Below are positions 1 to 8,759 of a stretch of DNA of 40,932 bases, piece after piece. The notes under the pieces were generated by a model. That model had not been told where the DNA came from, did no database searches, and saw nothing but the letters and a program-made list of their open reading frames with translations. Position 1 is the stretch's first letter. Each line of letters starts with the position of its first letter. A program made the position numbers and the translations under genes. The stretch is from Candidatus Pacearchaeota archaeon (lineage in GTDB: Archaea; Nanobdellota; Nanobdellia; Pacearchaeales; GW2011-AR1), in assembly GCA_018304055.1 (NCBI GenBank), contig JAGVWY010000036.1:1-40932 (forward strand). Direction: 5' to 3'.

Positions 1-1641
1 GAAAGTTTTGATTATTGTGGTTCTGATGGAAAAACTTTGTATGAAGCTGTTTGTGTTTATGCAGACAAAAGTTACACTAGTACTAGTTCATATATAACTT
101 GGGATTGTAACATTGATGGAAGGATATGCAGAGATGGGGCGTGTGTTAAAAGTGATGAATGTGTTGTAGTAGCTTCTGAAACAAAAGAAATTAGCGAGGG
201 AAGTTCTGGGATTGTGAATGGCTTAACAGTTTTTGTTGATAATGCTGATGAATCACCTTCATGGTTATCTACAACTATAAAGACGGGCAATTACTTATTT
301 GATTTGAATAGTTCTTATCCAACTAATGAGATTACATTGAATAAAGCTGTATATAAATTTGAATTAATATCTGCTACCGATACCTCTGCAACTATAAAAG
401 TTACACTTAAAAGTTGTCCGTCCTCTGATACCTGTACTGATAGTGATGGTGGACTGAATTATAATGTGAAAGGAAGTGTTAATCAAACTTATGGTGGCAT
501 TAAACTTTATAATGATGATGTATGTTTTAATGAAAAAACTGTAAAAGAATTTTATTGTGATCCCTCTGGAATTTATAATGATGCTGATTTTGATTTAGAA
601 CCTTGTCCAAATGGCTGCAAAGATGGAGCATGTGTAAGTGGAGGCAGCGTAAACACAGAAATAATTTCGATTAATAATGTAGGAAATGATAAAATGGAGA
701 TAAATTTTACAGTTCATAGAAAAACACTTTTAAAAACAGTATTTGCACGAGCAACTGATAACTCACAGATATATCTTATGTATGATGATGATGGACGTAA
801 TATTAGTGTTAGAGAAATGGAAGTTTTACATTATCTGGACCGCGTTGTTGTTGGCAATGAAGATGAAGGATATTTATTAAAATTAACAGGGGTAAAAAAT
901 TCATCTGATACTAGTGCATCTGGTACTTTTGGGGATAGAGTTGAATTTACCGACGCATCTTCAGGAGCAGTTTACAAAACAACATGGACATCAGATGGGG
1001 TTGGTACTCTAGTTGTAGGTGGAAAAACTTATACTGTTTATCTGTCAGGAAATGCAAATAATGCAACTGAAGAATATAAAGTACAGTTAGATTACCCTGA
1101 TAGTAATAATATCGGTGAAAGAATAGCGTATCCTACTATACAAACTTCGTTGGGAGCGAAGGTAATGTTTTATGAACCATTAGAAATTAAAAATCCTAAT
1201 GACTTTTCAGTTGCTCAATTATTAATTCCAGATGGAGACGGATATACGCCATTAAACCTAGATAGAGGAACGGATAATACTTTTACATTTATTAAAAAAA
1301 TAGGGGAGCTTTATTTTGCTGTTGAAGCAGTGAAAGGCGATAATTCAAGAAAAGTATATTTAAAAAATGGTCTTAATGGAGAATTAATTAAGAATCCCGC
1401 AATAGTTATTTTAGAAGAAAAAAATAGTAATGCAGAATACAATGCTTTAGTTGTATCTCTTGAACCAGGATTTACTAATGACGATGGAATAGGCGTTGAT
1501 AAAGTGCATAGTACCTCTTCATTGACTCAATTAAGCAGCGATAGATTTAAAGATGTGTGGGGAAGTATAATAACCTATAATAGAGTAGATTCAGATCAGG
1601 TTAAGGTAACGATTATTTATCCAGACAGCCAAACTCAATAA
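1..1641 (+). CDS. Secreted Cys-rich protein, 5' partial
   Basis: The frame is open from base 1, so the gene begins outside the window. A TTG at 37 is an internal leucine, not a start. About 546 residues are visible. The N-terminal 200 residues are rich in cysteine and carry two similar short motifs (DGRICRDGACV and EPCPNGCKDGACV), a pattern seen in exported DPANN proteins, probably disulfide-bonded. The rest is Asn/Thr/Ser-rich and beta-prone with no transmembrane segment before the TAA at 1639. No enzyme motif was recognised. The role is inferred to be extracellular or cell-surface, and the domain family is unknown. Confidence 0.75.
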   Translation, partial: ESFDYCGSDGKTLYEAVCVYADKSYTSTSSYITWDCNIDGRICRDGACVKSDECVVVASETKEISEGSSGIVNGLTVFVDNADESPSWLSTTIKTGNYLFDLNSSYPTNEITLNKAVYKFELISATDTSATIKVTLKSCPSSDTCTDSDGGLNYNVKGSVNQTYGGIKLYNDDVCFNEKTVKEFYCDPSGIYNDADFDLEPCPNGCKDGACVSGGSVNTEIISINNVGNDKMEINFTVHRKTLLKTVFARATDNSQIYLMYDDDGRNISVREMEVLHYLDRVVVGNEDEGYLLKLTGVKNSSDTSASGTFGDRVEFTDASSGAVYKTTWTSDGVGTLVVGGKTYTVYLSGNANNATEEYKVQLDYPDSNNIGERIAYPTIQTSLGAKVMFYEPLEIKNPNDFSVAQLLIPDGDGYTPLNLDRGTDNTFTFIKKIGELYFAVEAVKGDNSRKVYLKNGLNGELIKNPAIVILEEKNSNAEYNALVVSLEPGFTNDDGIGVDKVHSTSSLTQLSSDRFKDVWGSIITYNRVDSDQVKVTIIYPDSQTQ

Positions 1642-1883
1642 TCTATACATTCTAATTTTAGGGAAATAACTTAATTACTTTTCACAACATATAAGAAATT
1701 ATTAATAAGAATTATAGACAATTCTTGAGAACTAGGAACATCTAAGTAGTACAAAAATAGTATAAAATTTAATATGAATGAGATAATTAAAACCAAATCC
1801 ATTTATGGAAATGGTTATTAGCTTAAAGCAGACAAACAAAAATTCATAGAAAATTTATAAATAGGGTTATATTAATATAATCT
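1642..1883. other. Intergenic spacer with one hairpin and a TATA-like box
   Basis: This 242-bp AT-rich spacer has no convincing ORF. An imperfect inverted repeat (AACCAAATCCAT / ATGGAAATGGTT, near 1790-1816) could fold as a hairpin. ATTTATAAATA (about 1852-1863) lies 20-30 nt before the ATG at 1884 and fits an archaeal TATA box for a leaderless transcript. Confidence 0.4.
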
Positions 1884-2104
1884 ATGATAGAATTAAAATC
1901 ACGTTTAAGAAGATGGGGAAGGAGTTTTGGTATAGTGTGCCTATGGAAAAAATAAAAGAAGAGAACTTTTCAGAAAATGAAATTGTTAGAATATTCATAG
2001 CAAAAAAAAGAAATCCGCTTAAAGAGACTTTTGGTGTTTTTAAATTTAAAAGACCTATAAAGGAAATTTTAGATGAAGGGGACAAAGAAAGTTGGGATGA
2101 ATGA
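1884..2104 (+). pseudogene. AbrB/SpoVT-type antitoxin, 1-nt frameshift
   Basis: From the ATG at 1884 the frame reads MIELKSRLRRWGRSFGIV, the classic start of an AbrB/MazE-type DNA-binding antitoxin, then hits a stop after a few codons. The adjacent frame continues the family pattern (VPMEKIKEENFSENEIV, then a PLKETFGVFKF segment) to the TGA at 2102-2104. The 221-nt span is one base short of 74 codons; one extra base near 1937 (GTG to GTTGTG) restores a 73-aa protein. This could be a real mutation or a consensus error. No toxin gene adjoins: the next gene is a convergent TctA-like transporter. The domain call is confident; the inactivation is less so. Confidence 0.72.
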
Positions 2105-2129
2105 AAATTAAAATTTTGCTCCAACAATT

Positions 2130-3353
2130 TTAAAAAACATGAAATAAAATTGTCGGTATTATCAATGCTCCCATTAAATGAATTCTTTTTATTCCGCTTA
2201 AAATAGTAAAAATTCCTAAAGAGGTAGAGGTTATAAAAACAGTTAAAGCAATTATTTTTCCTTGAATAGTGAAATCAGAAAATAAAAAAATAACTATTAT
2301 AAGAAATATTATAATAAAAAAAGATAATTTTTCATATTTTATTTTGTTAATGTTTTTTGCAGTAAATTTTGCGAGCGCAATAGTGAGAAAAAAAGAGATA
2401 ATTCCTGATGAGATTATGATAGTTAAGATAAGGATTAGATTAGATGTTGTTAACTCTGGCATTAGTTGAGAAACTGCTACTGCTGCTCCGGTTCTTGTTT
2501 TATTTATTGAATACAAGGTTATGAAGGAAAGTCCCATTACTATTGTATTAATTGCTCCTAAAAGAAAAAGAAATTGTTTTTGATCTTTTATATTAAAAAG
2601 TTGCTTTCCTATTATAGCTGACTGACTTGAACCTAAACCTGGAAGAAAAGAAGTAAATGGAGCTGAAAAAACAGAGGCACAAAAACCCTTAACCATATCT
2701 GTTTTGTTTAAGATAATATATTTAATAGGCATAATTTTTTGTTCAGGTATTTTAGTTTTTTGTTTAATACTTATAATTAACGTACTAGCTCCAAATAATC
2801 CAGTTAACAAAGGAAGTAAAGGCTCTTTTATATTAAGAGTGAGAGAAGCAATTCCTAAAAATCCGGATAAGATAAATATTATTAAAGAGGCAAGTTTCTT
2901 TTCTTCTGATAGAATGAGAAACAAAGAAACTAAGATTAAAATAATTCCTATACTTTTTTGAATTAGAGAATAAAAAGAAGGAAGAAAACCGAGAAATAAA
3001 GGTGTAAGTAATAAAATAATAAACAAAGCTATAATGCTTCCATATGCAGTATAAACTACTGCATCATAGCCCTTTCCTTCTAATAATAATTGATGTCCTG
3101 GGAGAATAGAGAGAAAAGAATCTTCTTCAGGGGCACCTAGGAAAATAGAAGGAATAAAATCAACAAATGTGTGAGTAACTGCCATTGATATTATGAATAC
3201 TGCGAAAAGAGTAGGAGGAAAAGAATTTGTTGAAGTGTAAACATAAGACAACAACATGACAGAAATAAGATTTATATGGATTCCGGGAGTTAAGCCAGTT
3301 AGAGTTCCTGCTAAAATGCCAACTAGTAAAGCTACTATTAGTTCGAGTATCAA
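2130..3353 (-). CDS. TctA-family (DUF112-like) membrane protein
   Basis: This 407-aa polytopic membrane protein has about ten hydrophobic segments. The N-terminal segment (GTLTGLTPGIHINLI) and the FLGAPEEDSFLSILPGH loop match the TctA subunit of tripartite tricarboxylate transporters in its archaeal stand-alone form. No TctB or TctC gene is nearby, so the substrate is unknown. No ATG exists at the N-terminus. The start is a TTG at 3353, supported by a TATA-like AT run about 22 nt upstream, consistent with a leaderless transcript. The gene is convergent with the AbrB remnant, 25 bp away. Confidence 0.8.
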   Translation of the reverse strand: MILELIVALLVGILAGTLTGLTPGIHINLISVMLLSYVYTSTNSFPPTLFAVFIISMAVTHTFVDFIPSIFLGAPEEDSFLSILPGHQLLLEGKGYDAVVYTAYGSIIALFIILLLTPLFLGFLPSFYSLIQKSIGIILILVSLFLILSEEKKLASLIIFILSGFLGIASLTLNIKEPLLPLLTGLFGASTLIISIKQKTKIPEQKIMPIKYIILNKTDMVKGFCASVFSAPFTSFLPGLGSSQSAIIGKQLFNIKDQKQFLFLLGAINTIVMGLSFITLYSINKTRTGAAVAVSQLMPELTTSNLILILTIIISSGIISFFLTIALAKFTAKNINKIKYEKLSFFIIIFLIIVIFLFSDFTIQGKIIALTVFITSTSLGIFTILSGIKRIHLMGALIIPTILFHVF

Positions 3354-3692
3354 ATTTATTTCACCATTTATTATTTTATACTATTGAAGACATTATCCTT
3401 TTTAGTTACAATTATTAATATCCTCCCTTTTTTATATTTCTCATGACTAACGAAGAAAATAAGTTTTGGAAGAGTTGCTGAAAATCCTTTTTAAATAGCC
3501 CTAAAAATTAGCTAATAACTATCTTCAATCGAGAGTAAATTAGAAGTATATCTTTCACCAAAAAGTTCGTATAATCTTATAATTTCATTAAAATTTGGAG
3601 ATTTTATCGACTATAAAATTGTATTTATAAGTAAAATTCGGCAACTCTAGAGTTTTAGAAAACCTTTTATATTATTATTGGTTATTCATTTT
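3354..3692. other. Intergenic spacer closed by a long-range inverted repeat
   Basis: This 339-bp spacer lies between divergent genes and has no credible ORF. GAGTTGCTGAA (3472-3482) is complementary to TTCGGCAACTC (3637-3647), 11 bp with one G-T wobble, enclosing about 154 nt. It could be the closing stem of a structured RNA or the ends of a small non-autonomous element. No target duplication is visible at its ends. TTTTTAAATA just inside the left arm resembles a TATA box. An AT-rich box before 3693 probably drives msrC. Confidence 0.4.
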
Positions 3693-4220
3693 ATGAAAAA
3701 TAAACATTCAGCTCATGAAGGAATGAAGCCAGAAATTATTACTCCTTATATTCCAGATGCCACTGAAAAAAAGCGATTATATGAGCTGGCTTTAAAAGAG
3801 ATACATGAGAGAGTCAAAGGAGTTGATAGCCTTGTTCCACGAATGGCAACAGTATCTTCTATTTTAAAAAATATCATACCTTATTATTCTTGGTGCGGAT
3901 TTTATTTTGCTGAAGAGAATGAAATGATTGTAGGGCCTTATCAAGGAACTGCAGCATGTGCGAATATTGCTTATTCAGGTGTTTGCGGAACTGCAGCTAA
4001 GAATAAGAAAACAGTAGTTGTTCCGAATGTTCATGAATTTCCAGGGCATATAACATGCGATACTAGATCAAATTCTGAAATCGTCGTCCCTATTATTGAG
4101 GATAATATGGTTATTGCAGTGTTGGATGTTGACTCTGTATTATTAAACGCATTTGATGACATTGATAAGAAATTTTTAGAAGAAAAAATAATACCTATTT
4201 TACTAGAGGCAACTAATTAA
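3693..4220 (+). CDS. msrC: Free methionine-(R)-sulfoxide reductase (GAF domain)
   Basis: This 175-aa protein covers the single GAF domain of fRMsr, which reduces free methionine-R-sulfoxide in the cytosol. Diagnostic motifs are GPYQGTAACANI, SGVCGTAA and FPGHITCD. The three family cysteines are C89, C98 and C122, followed by SEIVVPI. The ATG at 3693 is preferred over an in-frame TTG at 3678 because the TTG adds only five non-conserved residues. The stop codon lies inside the 15-bp target duplication of the neighbouring IS481-like element, so the insertion left the protein intact. Confidence 0.92.
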   Translation: MKNKHSAHEGMKPEIITPYIPDATEKKRLYELALKEIHERVKGVDSLVPRMATVSSILKNIIPYYSWCGFYFAEENEMIVGPYQGTAACANIAYSGVCGTAAKNKKTVVVPNVHEFPGHITCDTRSNSEIVVPIIEDNMVIAVLDVDSVLLNAFDDIDKKFLEEKIIPILLEATN

Positions 4221-4222
4221 AC

Positions 4223-5168
4223 TGTCTTATCCCGAAATTATTTCATAAGGACAATATAATTGTTCCTATGAAACTGACAAGATCTAAGTTAATTGAGACG
4301 CTTAGAAAGCTAAATAATGGAGAAACAGTTTACCAAGCAAGAAAGATAGCTGGTGTAAGCGTGAGAAGAGTTTATCAAGTGAAGGAGGCATTTGAAAACA
4401 AAGGGGAGATTCTAGAAATAGGAAATAACGTCGGAAGGCCATTGATACCATTTGAAAATTGGGAGATTGAAATAGTAAAAGAAGCTTACGATAGATACAG
4501 AGTTTCAGCAGACACTTTAGAAAGATTAATTGACAGGGACTACAAAAGGCATATAGGTCATAACAGGATTCATAAGATTCTTGTATATCTTGATTATGCC
4601 AAGAAAAAGTCGTTCAAAGACATCAGAAAAAAGAAATGGAAGAGATATGAAAGAAGGCATTCTTTAACTGCCGTTCATATTGATTGGCATTATTTCAGGG
4701 GAAATTGGGTTTTTGGTGTTGAAGATGATGCGAGTAGAAAACTTCTTGCTATGATTGAGTCTAAAAACGAATCAACTGACAATTCAATTTCAGAAATGGA
4801 AATTGCTCTGAAACACGGGCCAATAAAACAATGTATAAGTGATCATGGCTCAACATTCACAAGCAATTTTGTCAACGCTAAATCAAGATTTAGAGAGTAT
4901 TTAATATTAAAAGGGATAAAACCAATACTTTGCAGAGTTCGCCATCCAAGGAGTAATGGAAAAATAGAGAAATGGTTCCAAGCTTACAACAAACATCGCG
5001 AAGCTTTTAAAACAACTGAAGAATTTTTGTTTTGGTACAATGATTTAAAACCACATAAAGCTTTAAAATTTGATGAACTTGAAACTCCATCACAAGCTTT
5101 CATAAGAAAACTCAGAAAATGAAAACTCGAAATAAATCAGCGTTAGGAAATATTAATGGGATACAACA
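4223..5168 (+). mobile_element. IS481-like insertion sequence with 15-bp target duplication
   Basis: The 946-bp element has imperfect terminal inverted repeats beginning TGT (left TGTCTTATCCC, right reverse complement TGTTGTATCCC; the similarity extends over about 22 bp). It is bounded by an exact 15-bp direct repeat, GGCAACTAATTAAAC, at 4208-4222 and 5169-5183. Removing the element and one repeat joins the end of msrC directly to the promoter region of the next gene. It holds one intact DDE transposase. The perfect duplication and intact ORF suggest a recent insertion. IS481-family elements start with TGT and make duplications of up to about 15 bp, which agrees. Confidence 0.88.
4268..5122 (+). 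CDS. IS481-like DDE transposase
   Basis: The 284-aa transposase has an N-terminal helix-turn-helix (about residues 1-60, with ARKIAGVSVRRVYQVKEAF) and an rve-type integrase core. The probable catalytic triad is D139 (VHIDWH), D192 (CISDHGSTF) and E234 (NGKIEKW), followed by the typical FLFWYNDLKPHKAL segment. Length and motif order are complete. The ATG at 4268 is the first in frame and lies 45 bp inside the left terminus, with no strong Shine-Dalgarno. The element appears competent to move. Confidence 0.9.
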   Translation: MKLTRSKLIETLRKLNNGETVYQARKIAGVSVRRVYQVKEAFENKGEILEIGNNVGRPLIPFENWEIEIVKEAYDRYRVSADTLERLIDRDYKRHIGHNRIHKILVYLDYAKKKSFKDIRKKKWKRYERRHSLTAVHIDWHYFRGNWVFGVEDDASRKLLAMIESKNESTDNSISEMEIALKHGPIKQCISDHGSTFTSNFVNAKSRFREYLILKGIKPILCRVRHPRSNGKIEKWFQAYNKHREAFKTTEEFLFWYNDLKPHKALKFDELETPSQAFIRKLRK

Positions 5169-5218
5169 GGCAACTAATTAAACAATAGTTTTATAAAGAA
5201 ATTATTCTTATAATTTTC

Positions 5219-7297
5219 ATGAAAGGAAGAGGTGTTCATTTATTTTTGATTTTATTGTTAGTGATTTTTATAGCTGGCGTGATGTATGCAGGAGTAATCG
5301 CACAGGAAAATGTTTCAACTGGAGAAACCCCTTCTGATGAGGATATTGAATCTTCAGAAACAGGGGGAAGTCAAGAAACCTTAACAAAAGAATTCGAGGG
5401 AACTGAGGAGGTTGATGAAGAACCTCTTGAAGAAGAATTTTCTAATGAAATCGAGGAGATTGAGGAAATTGATGGCGAAGAAAGTGAGGAGGAAGATTTA
5501 GGTGATATTGATACTGGCGAATTAGATGCAGGAATAACTCCTGATAGTTTTTTTTATTTTATAGATGAATTTTTTGATAGATTTGGAAGTTGTGTTGAGA
5601 ATCGGGAAGAAAAGATAGCTGAAATCAAAGCAATGGTTGAGGAAGGTAAGATAGATGATGCTAAAAAAGCTTTAGAACGATACGAACACTGCGCAGAGAA
5701 TGTAGAAAAAGAAGCAAGCCCCGGGGAAAAAGAAAGAATAGAAAAGGGATCTAAGATAATTAAGAAAGCCATAAGAAATATTAAAGATAAAATTCCTGAA
5801 GAGGATAGAAAGGATTTTGAGGATATAATTGATAAAGAAGAGAGGATTGAAAAAGCAGTTAAAATTGCCTCGAAAATTAAAGATTTATGTGAAGAATTAT
5901 CTAAATTAGATCCTTTAGAATATTCTAGAGTATGTAAGATTGATGATAAAGTTCCAGAATGGAGAAAGGTTCATGATAAAAAATTAACTGAAGAACAAAG
6001 AAAAGAAGCAAAAGAGTTTGGCGAAATCATGAGAGAGTGTATGAGAACTTCTGGAAAAGAATGTAGGTGCGAGGAAATTGATTTTGTTCCAATGTCTAAT
6101 ATGTGTAGTACAGCAAAGCCTCTAGCCATTAAATGCGATGATGGAGATGAAACTTCCTGCGAAGAATTGAATAATTTGGAATTTCCAGAAATGCCTGATT
6201 ATTTATTAGAGGTTATGGATAATATTGAAAGAAATGTTAAAGTAGATCAATTTGAAAAACATATGCCTAGAGAGTGCATTGAAGAAGGCGCAGATAACTC
6301 TCAAAAATGCATTGAATTAATGTTTAGAAGAAATGCTCCTGGGCCATGTCTTAATGCATTAGACCGAGGAGAAATTAGTTTTAAAAATGAAAGAGAGGCG
6401 AGAGAAGCATGCGAAAAAATCATGTTTGAAGAAAATGCTCCTGAAGAATGTATCGAAGCTGGATTAAGAGATCCTAAAGAATGTGGGAAATTAATGTTCC
6501 AAAGAAATGCTCCTGAAGAATGTATCGAAGCTGGATTAACAGGAGAGCATAAAGATGATCCTAGGAAGTGCGAGAAATTAATGAGAGAAAAAGGGGATTT
6601 TGGACCTCCTGATCATGCAGTTGCTGCTGGATTTAGATGTAAGAATATTGAAAATTCAGATGAAAGATTAAAATGTTTTGATGAAGCTCTTAAATCAGTT
6701 GAGGGAAGGGGAAAAGAGCATTATGATTATAGTAATGAACAAAGAGGCCCTCCTGGAGGATGGCCTGAGCCTTGTGAAAGAACTGGCGCAAGAACTAGAG
6801 AAAGCTGCGAGAAAATAATGAGAGCAGAAGGAGATAGAAGATTTGAAGAGACAAAAGAAGGAGAAAGAGCATGTGTAGAACAATGCAGCAGTGAAGGAAA
6901 AGCTTGGGATTTCTCTAATGGAGAATGTAAATGTAGAGAAGGAGAAAGAAGAGATTATCAAGAGTTTTATAAACAAGGAGAAGATTTGTTTAAACAAAGA
7001 CAGGATTATGAGAGAAATTTTGCAGAAGAATGTAGTAGCAGAGGAGGACGATGGGATTGCAGTAATGGTCAGTGTAATTGTGTAGTTGAGAATGTAGAAC
7101 AACAACCTTCAACAACTCCTACACCTTCAGAAGAGCCTACAACAACTCAAGAACAGCCTTCTACAACCACTACTCAAGAAAGTGGAACTTCTGGGGAAAG
7201 TGGAGGCAGTTCAGGAAGCAGTGATTCAGGCAGTGAGGGAGGAATTACAGGAGGAGTTATTTTTGATAATGAGTTCTTAGATTATTACTATAGGTAA
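5219..7297 (+). CDS. Secreted/membrane-anchored acidic Cys-repeat protein
   Basis: This 692-aa protein has an N-terminal hydrophobic signal/anchor (residues about 6-29), then an extremely acidic linker. Next comes a helical domain (ITPDSFFYFIDEFF, about 104-170) resembling the DUF5667-type domain of exported proteins. The middle holds degenerate Cys repeats, including two near-identical copies of NAPEECIEAGL. A Cys-rich segment with SNGECKC and SNGQCNC motifs follows, then a Thr/Ser/Gly-rich linker and the tail GGITGGVIFDNEF. TTTTATAAAG about 33 nt before the ATG suggests a leaderless transcript. Function is unknown; a surface role is inferred. Confidence 0.75.
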   Translation: MKGRGVHLFLILLLVIFIAGVMYAGVIAQENVSTGETPSDEDIESSETGGSQETLTKEFEGTEEVDEEPLEEEFSNEIEEIEEIDGEESEEEDLGDIDTGELDAGITPDSFFYFIDEFFDRFGSCVENREEKIAEIKAMVEEGKIDDAKKALERYEHCAENVEKEASPGEKERIEKGSKIIKKAIRNIKDKIPEEDRKDFEDIIDKEERIEKAVKIASKIKDLCEELSKLDPLEYSRVCKIDDKVPEWRKVHDKKLTEEQRKEAKEFGEIMRECMRTSGKECRCEEIDFVPMSNMCSTAKPLAIKCDDGDETSCEELNNLEFPEMPDYLLEVMDNIERNVKVDQFEKHMPRECIEEGADNSQKCIELMFRRNAPGPCLNALDRGEISFKNEREAREACEKIMFEENAPEECIEAGLRDPKECGKLMFQRNAPEECIEAGLTGEHKDDPRKCEKLMREKGDFGPPDHAVAAGFRCKNIENSDERLKCFDEALKSVEGRGKEHYDYSNEQRGPPGGWPEPCERTGARTRESCEKIMRAEGDRRFEETKEGERACVEQCSSEGKAWDFSNGECKCREGERRDYQEFYKQGEDLFKQRQDYERNFAEECSSRGGRWDCSNGQCNCVVENVEQQPSTTPTPSEEPTTTQEQPSTTTTQESGTSGESGGSSGSSDSGSEGGITGGVIFDNEFLDYYYR

Positions 7298-7356
7298 CAA
7301 GGATTTTTTTGGAATGATAAACGAAAAGTTTTATTAAGAAAGATTGGCAAGTATTG

Positions 7357-7560
7357 TTATCTAAAATAATGATTTTCTAAATATTCTCTTAAAGGAGTAC
7401 AACATCCTTCACATCCACCACAATAACAACACCGAGTTTCATCTTCAGTTAATTGATATCCTTGAGAGGACCTATTGAGAGATCGCATTTTCCACACACA
7501 TGTCTTACCTTTTAATAAATTTTCTCTATCTATATTTAGTAATTTTTCTATTGCGACCAT
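7357..7560 (-). CDS. Small Cys-cluster protein
   Basis: The 67-aa ORF ends with a striking cluster, RCCYCGGCEGCCTPL, plus one upstream Cys, suggesting metal or Fe-S binding (inference). In-frame ATGs also occur at 7575 and 7566. The ATG at 7560 is preferred because TTTAAATA (about 7581-7588) would place a leaderless start there. An IS element inserted just upstream of this box, so the core promoter looks intact but upstream sequence was displaced. The IS transposase frame overlaps the first 35 bases. The family was not recognised. Confidence 0.5.
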   Translation of the reverse strand: MVAIEKLLNIDRENLLKGKTCVWKMRSLNRSSQGYQLTEDETRCCYCGGCEGCCTPLREYLENHYFR

Positions 7561-8455
7561 TAACATAATAACCATAAAAATATTTAAATTTATCTTCTGT
7601 TTGAGCGTGTCTAATAATTAGCACGTCTATGATTATAATTTTATTATTACATCTTATTAATAGCTTAATTTGATAACTAATAATCCTGCTAAGGACTCTT
7701 GCTTGTAAGGATTGTTCATTTCTTGCATGTAACCTGTCTCCAAATTCATTTGTTAGACTTCCAAATACACTTTCACCTCTGCCCCTATGCCTATATCCTC
7801 GTCGATTAACAGGCATTCTATATAACTTTCTTGCTTTTTTTCTCCAGTGACCTTTCCATCTGTTTTTGTTAGGACAAACAATCGGATAGTAACCTTTTTC
7901 AAATAAAACTTTGATTGTTTTATTATCATCATATCCAGCATCAGCATATACTCTTCCATATCCTGAAGGCAATGCTTCGTTTGTAGGATCTCTTATATTC
8001 TTTTTAAGAAAACTTACTCCAATTGGATAAACTGTTTCTTGTGCTATTCTGTTTGCAACATGAATCTGTACTTCTTCAATAGTCCATGTTGTGAACTTTG
8101 TTGCATCAATAAAGCTAAATATTTTCCTTAGATATTTATCTAGAATCCTTCCAGCTCTTGATATTACTATCTGCATACATCTCGTAATTTCTGGTTTATT
8201 TTCCCAATAAGCAATGACTGAATGATCCACTCTCTCACCAACGACAAATTCACTCAATCTCACTTCAGCCTTTCTCAAGCTTAAAGTATCACAAAACTCT
8301 TTAAGAACTATCAATTGTACATATTCAACAGGATTATGTTTTGGTGGTCTTCCTCTTTTTTCCTCCTTTTTTCTTATTAATCTTTGTGTTAAACGCTTAA
8401 TTTCATTAAGCGCAAAATTTAAATCATGTATCTCCGTTATCCATCTAGATAGCAT
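7526..8455 (-). CDS. IS5/IS4-type DDE transposase
   Basis: From the ATG at 8455, preceded by the strong Shine-Dalgarno AAAGGAGGTG, the protein is 309 aa. Probable catalytic residues are D117 (FIDATKF), D172 (YADAGYDD) and E228 (RGRGESVFGSL), followed by the helix QARVLSRIISYQIKLLI. No stop codon lies inside the element. The frame crosses the left terminal repeat (DVLIIRHAQ) and continues about 24 residues into host DNA before stopping at 7526. The strong Shine-Dalgarno contrasts with the leaderless neighbours and fits a horizontally acquired element. Confidence 0.87.
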   Translation of the reverse strand: MLSRWITEIHDLNFALNEIKRLTQRLIRKKEEKRGRPPKHNPVEYVQLIVLKEFCDTLSLRKAEVRLSEFVVGERVDHSVIAYWENKPEITRCMQIVISRAGRILDKYLRKIFSFIDATKFTTWTIEEVQIHVANRIAQETVYPIGVSFLKKNIRDPTNEALPSGYGRVYADAGYDDNKTIKVLFEKGYYPIVCPNKNRWKGHWRKKARKLYRMPVNRRGYRHRGRGESVFGSLTNEFGDRLHARNEQSLQARVLSRIISYQIKLLIRCNNKIIIIDVLIIRHAQTEDKFKYFYGYYVNGRNRKITKYR

Positions 8456-8526
8456 GGTGTTCACCTCCTTTTTAATTAAATAAATGAGGTGAAACACCTT
8501 TAAAGAATTATTTTTTAGACACGCTC
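7603..8526 (-). mobile_element. IS5/IS4-type insertion sequence with 9-bp target duplication
   Basis: The 924-bp element has matching ends: GAGCGTGTCTAA at the left (7603-7614) and its inverse at the right (8515-8526), with further AT-rich similarity inward. It is flanked by the exact direct repeat CTTCTGTTT at 7594-7602 and 8527-8535. One transposase fills it on the minus strand. The element interrupts the region upstream of the small Cys-cluster gene. A 9-bp duplication fits the IS903 group of IS5 or IS4 relatives. Subfamily placement is uncertain. Confidence 0.85.
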
Positions 8527-8608
8527 CTTCTGTTTGAAACTTTTAATGATAAAATCTGTTTTGGGCAGTTTAATTATAACCATGGATTATAGTACAAGTT
8601 CGATTACC

Positions 8609-8740
8609 GATATTTTGAAAATATCAGAAATATTTAAAAACAATAGTTTTTATTTTATATAACGTGAGAATTAAATCTTCAATTATTATTTAATTCTCCC
8701 GAACATAGCAAAAGCTTACAAATACTTCAAGCATTTGCTA
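8609..8740. repeat. Three consecutive hairpins upstream of the M29 peptidase
   Basis: GATATTTT/AAAATATC (8609-8625) is a perfect hairpin with a 1-nt loop. GAGAATTAAAT/ATTTAATTCTC (8666-8698) is a perfect 11-bp stem. TAGCAAAAGCTT pairs with AAGCATTTGCTA (8706-8740), 12 bp with one mismatch. The last two may lie in the 5' untranslated region of the gene at 8760, because the nearest good AT box (TTTTATATAA, about 8652-8661) is about 100 nt before the ATG. Confidence 0.5.
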
Positions 8741-8759
8741 TACATTGGTGATTTAAAAA

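Noticed and set aside
6695-7105. Minus-strand ORF of 136 codons inside the secreted Cys-repeat gene
   Set aside because: It is the Phe/Ser/Leu-rich shadow of a Glu/Lys/Arg-rich sense gene, with no start signals.
8595-8612. GTTCGATTA stretch resembling a tRNA T-loop
   Set aside because: No acceptor, D or anticodon stems can be built around it, and there is no matching 5' half.
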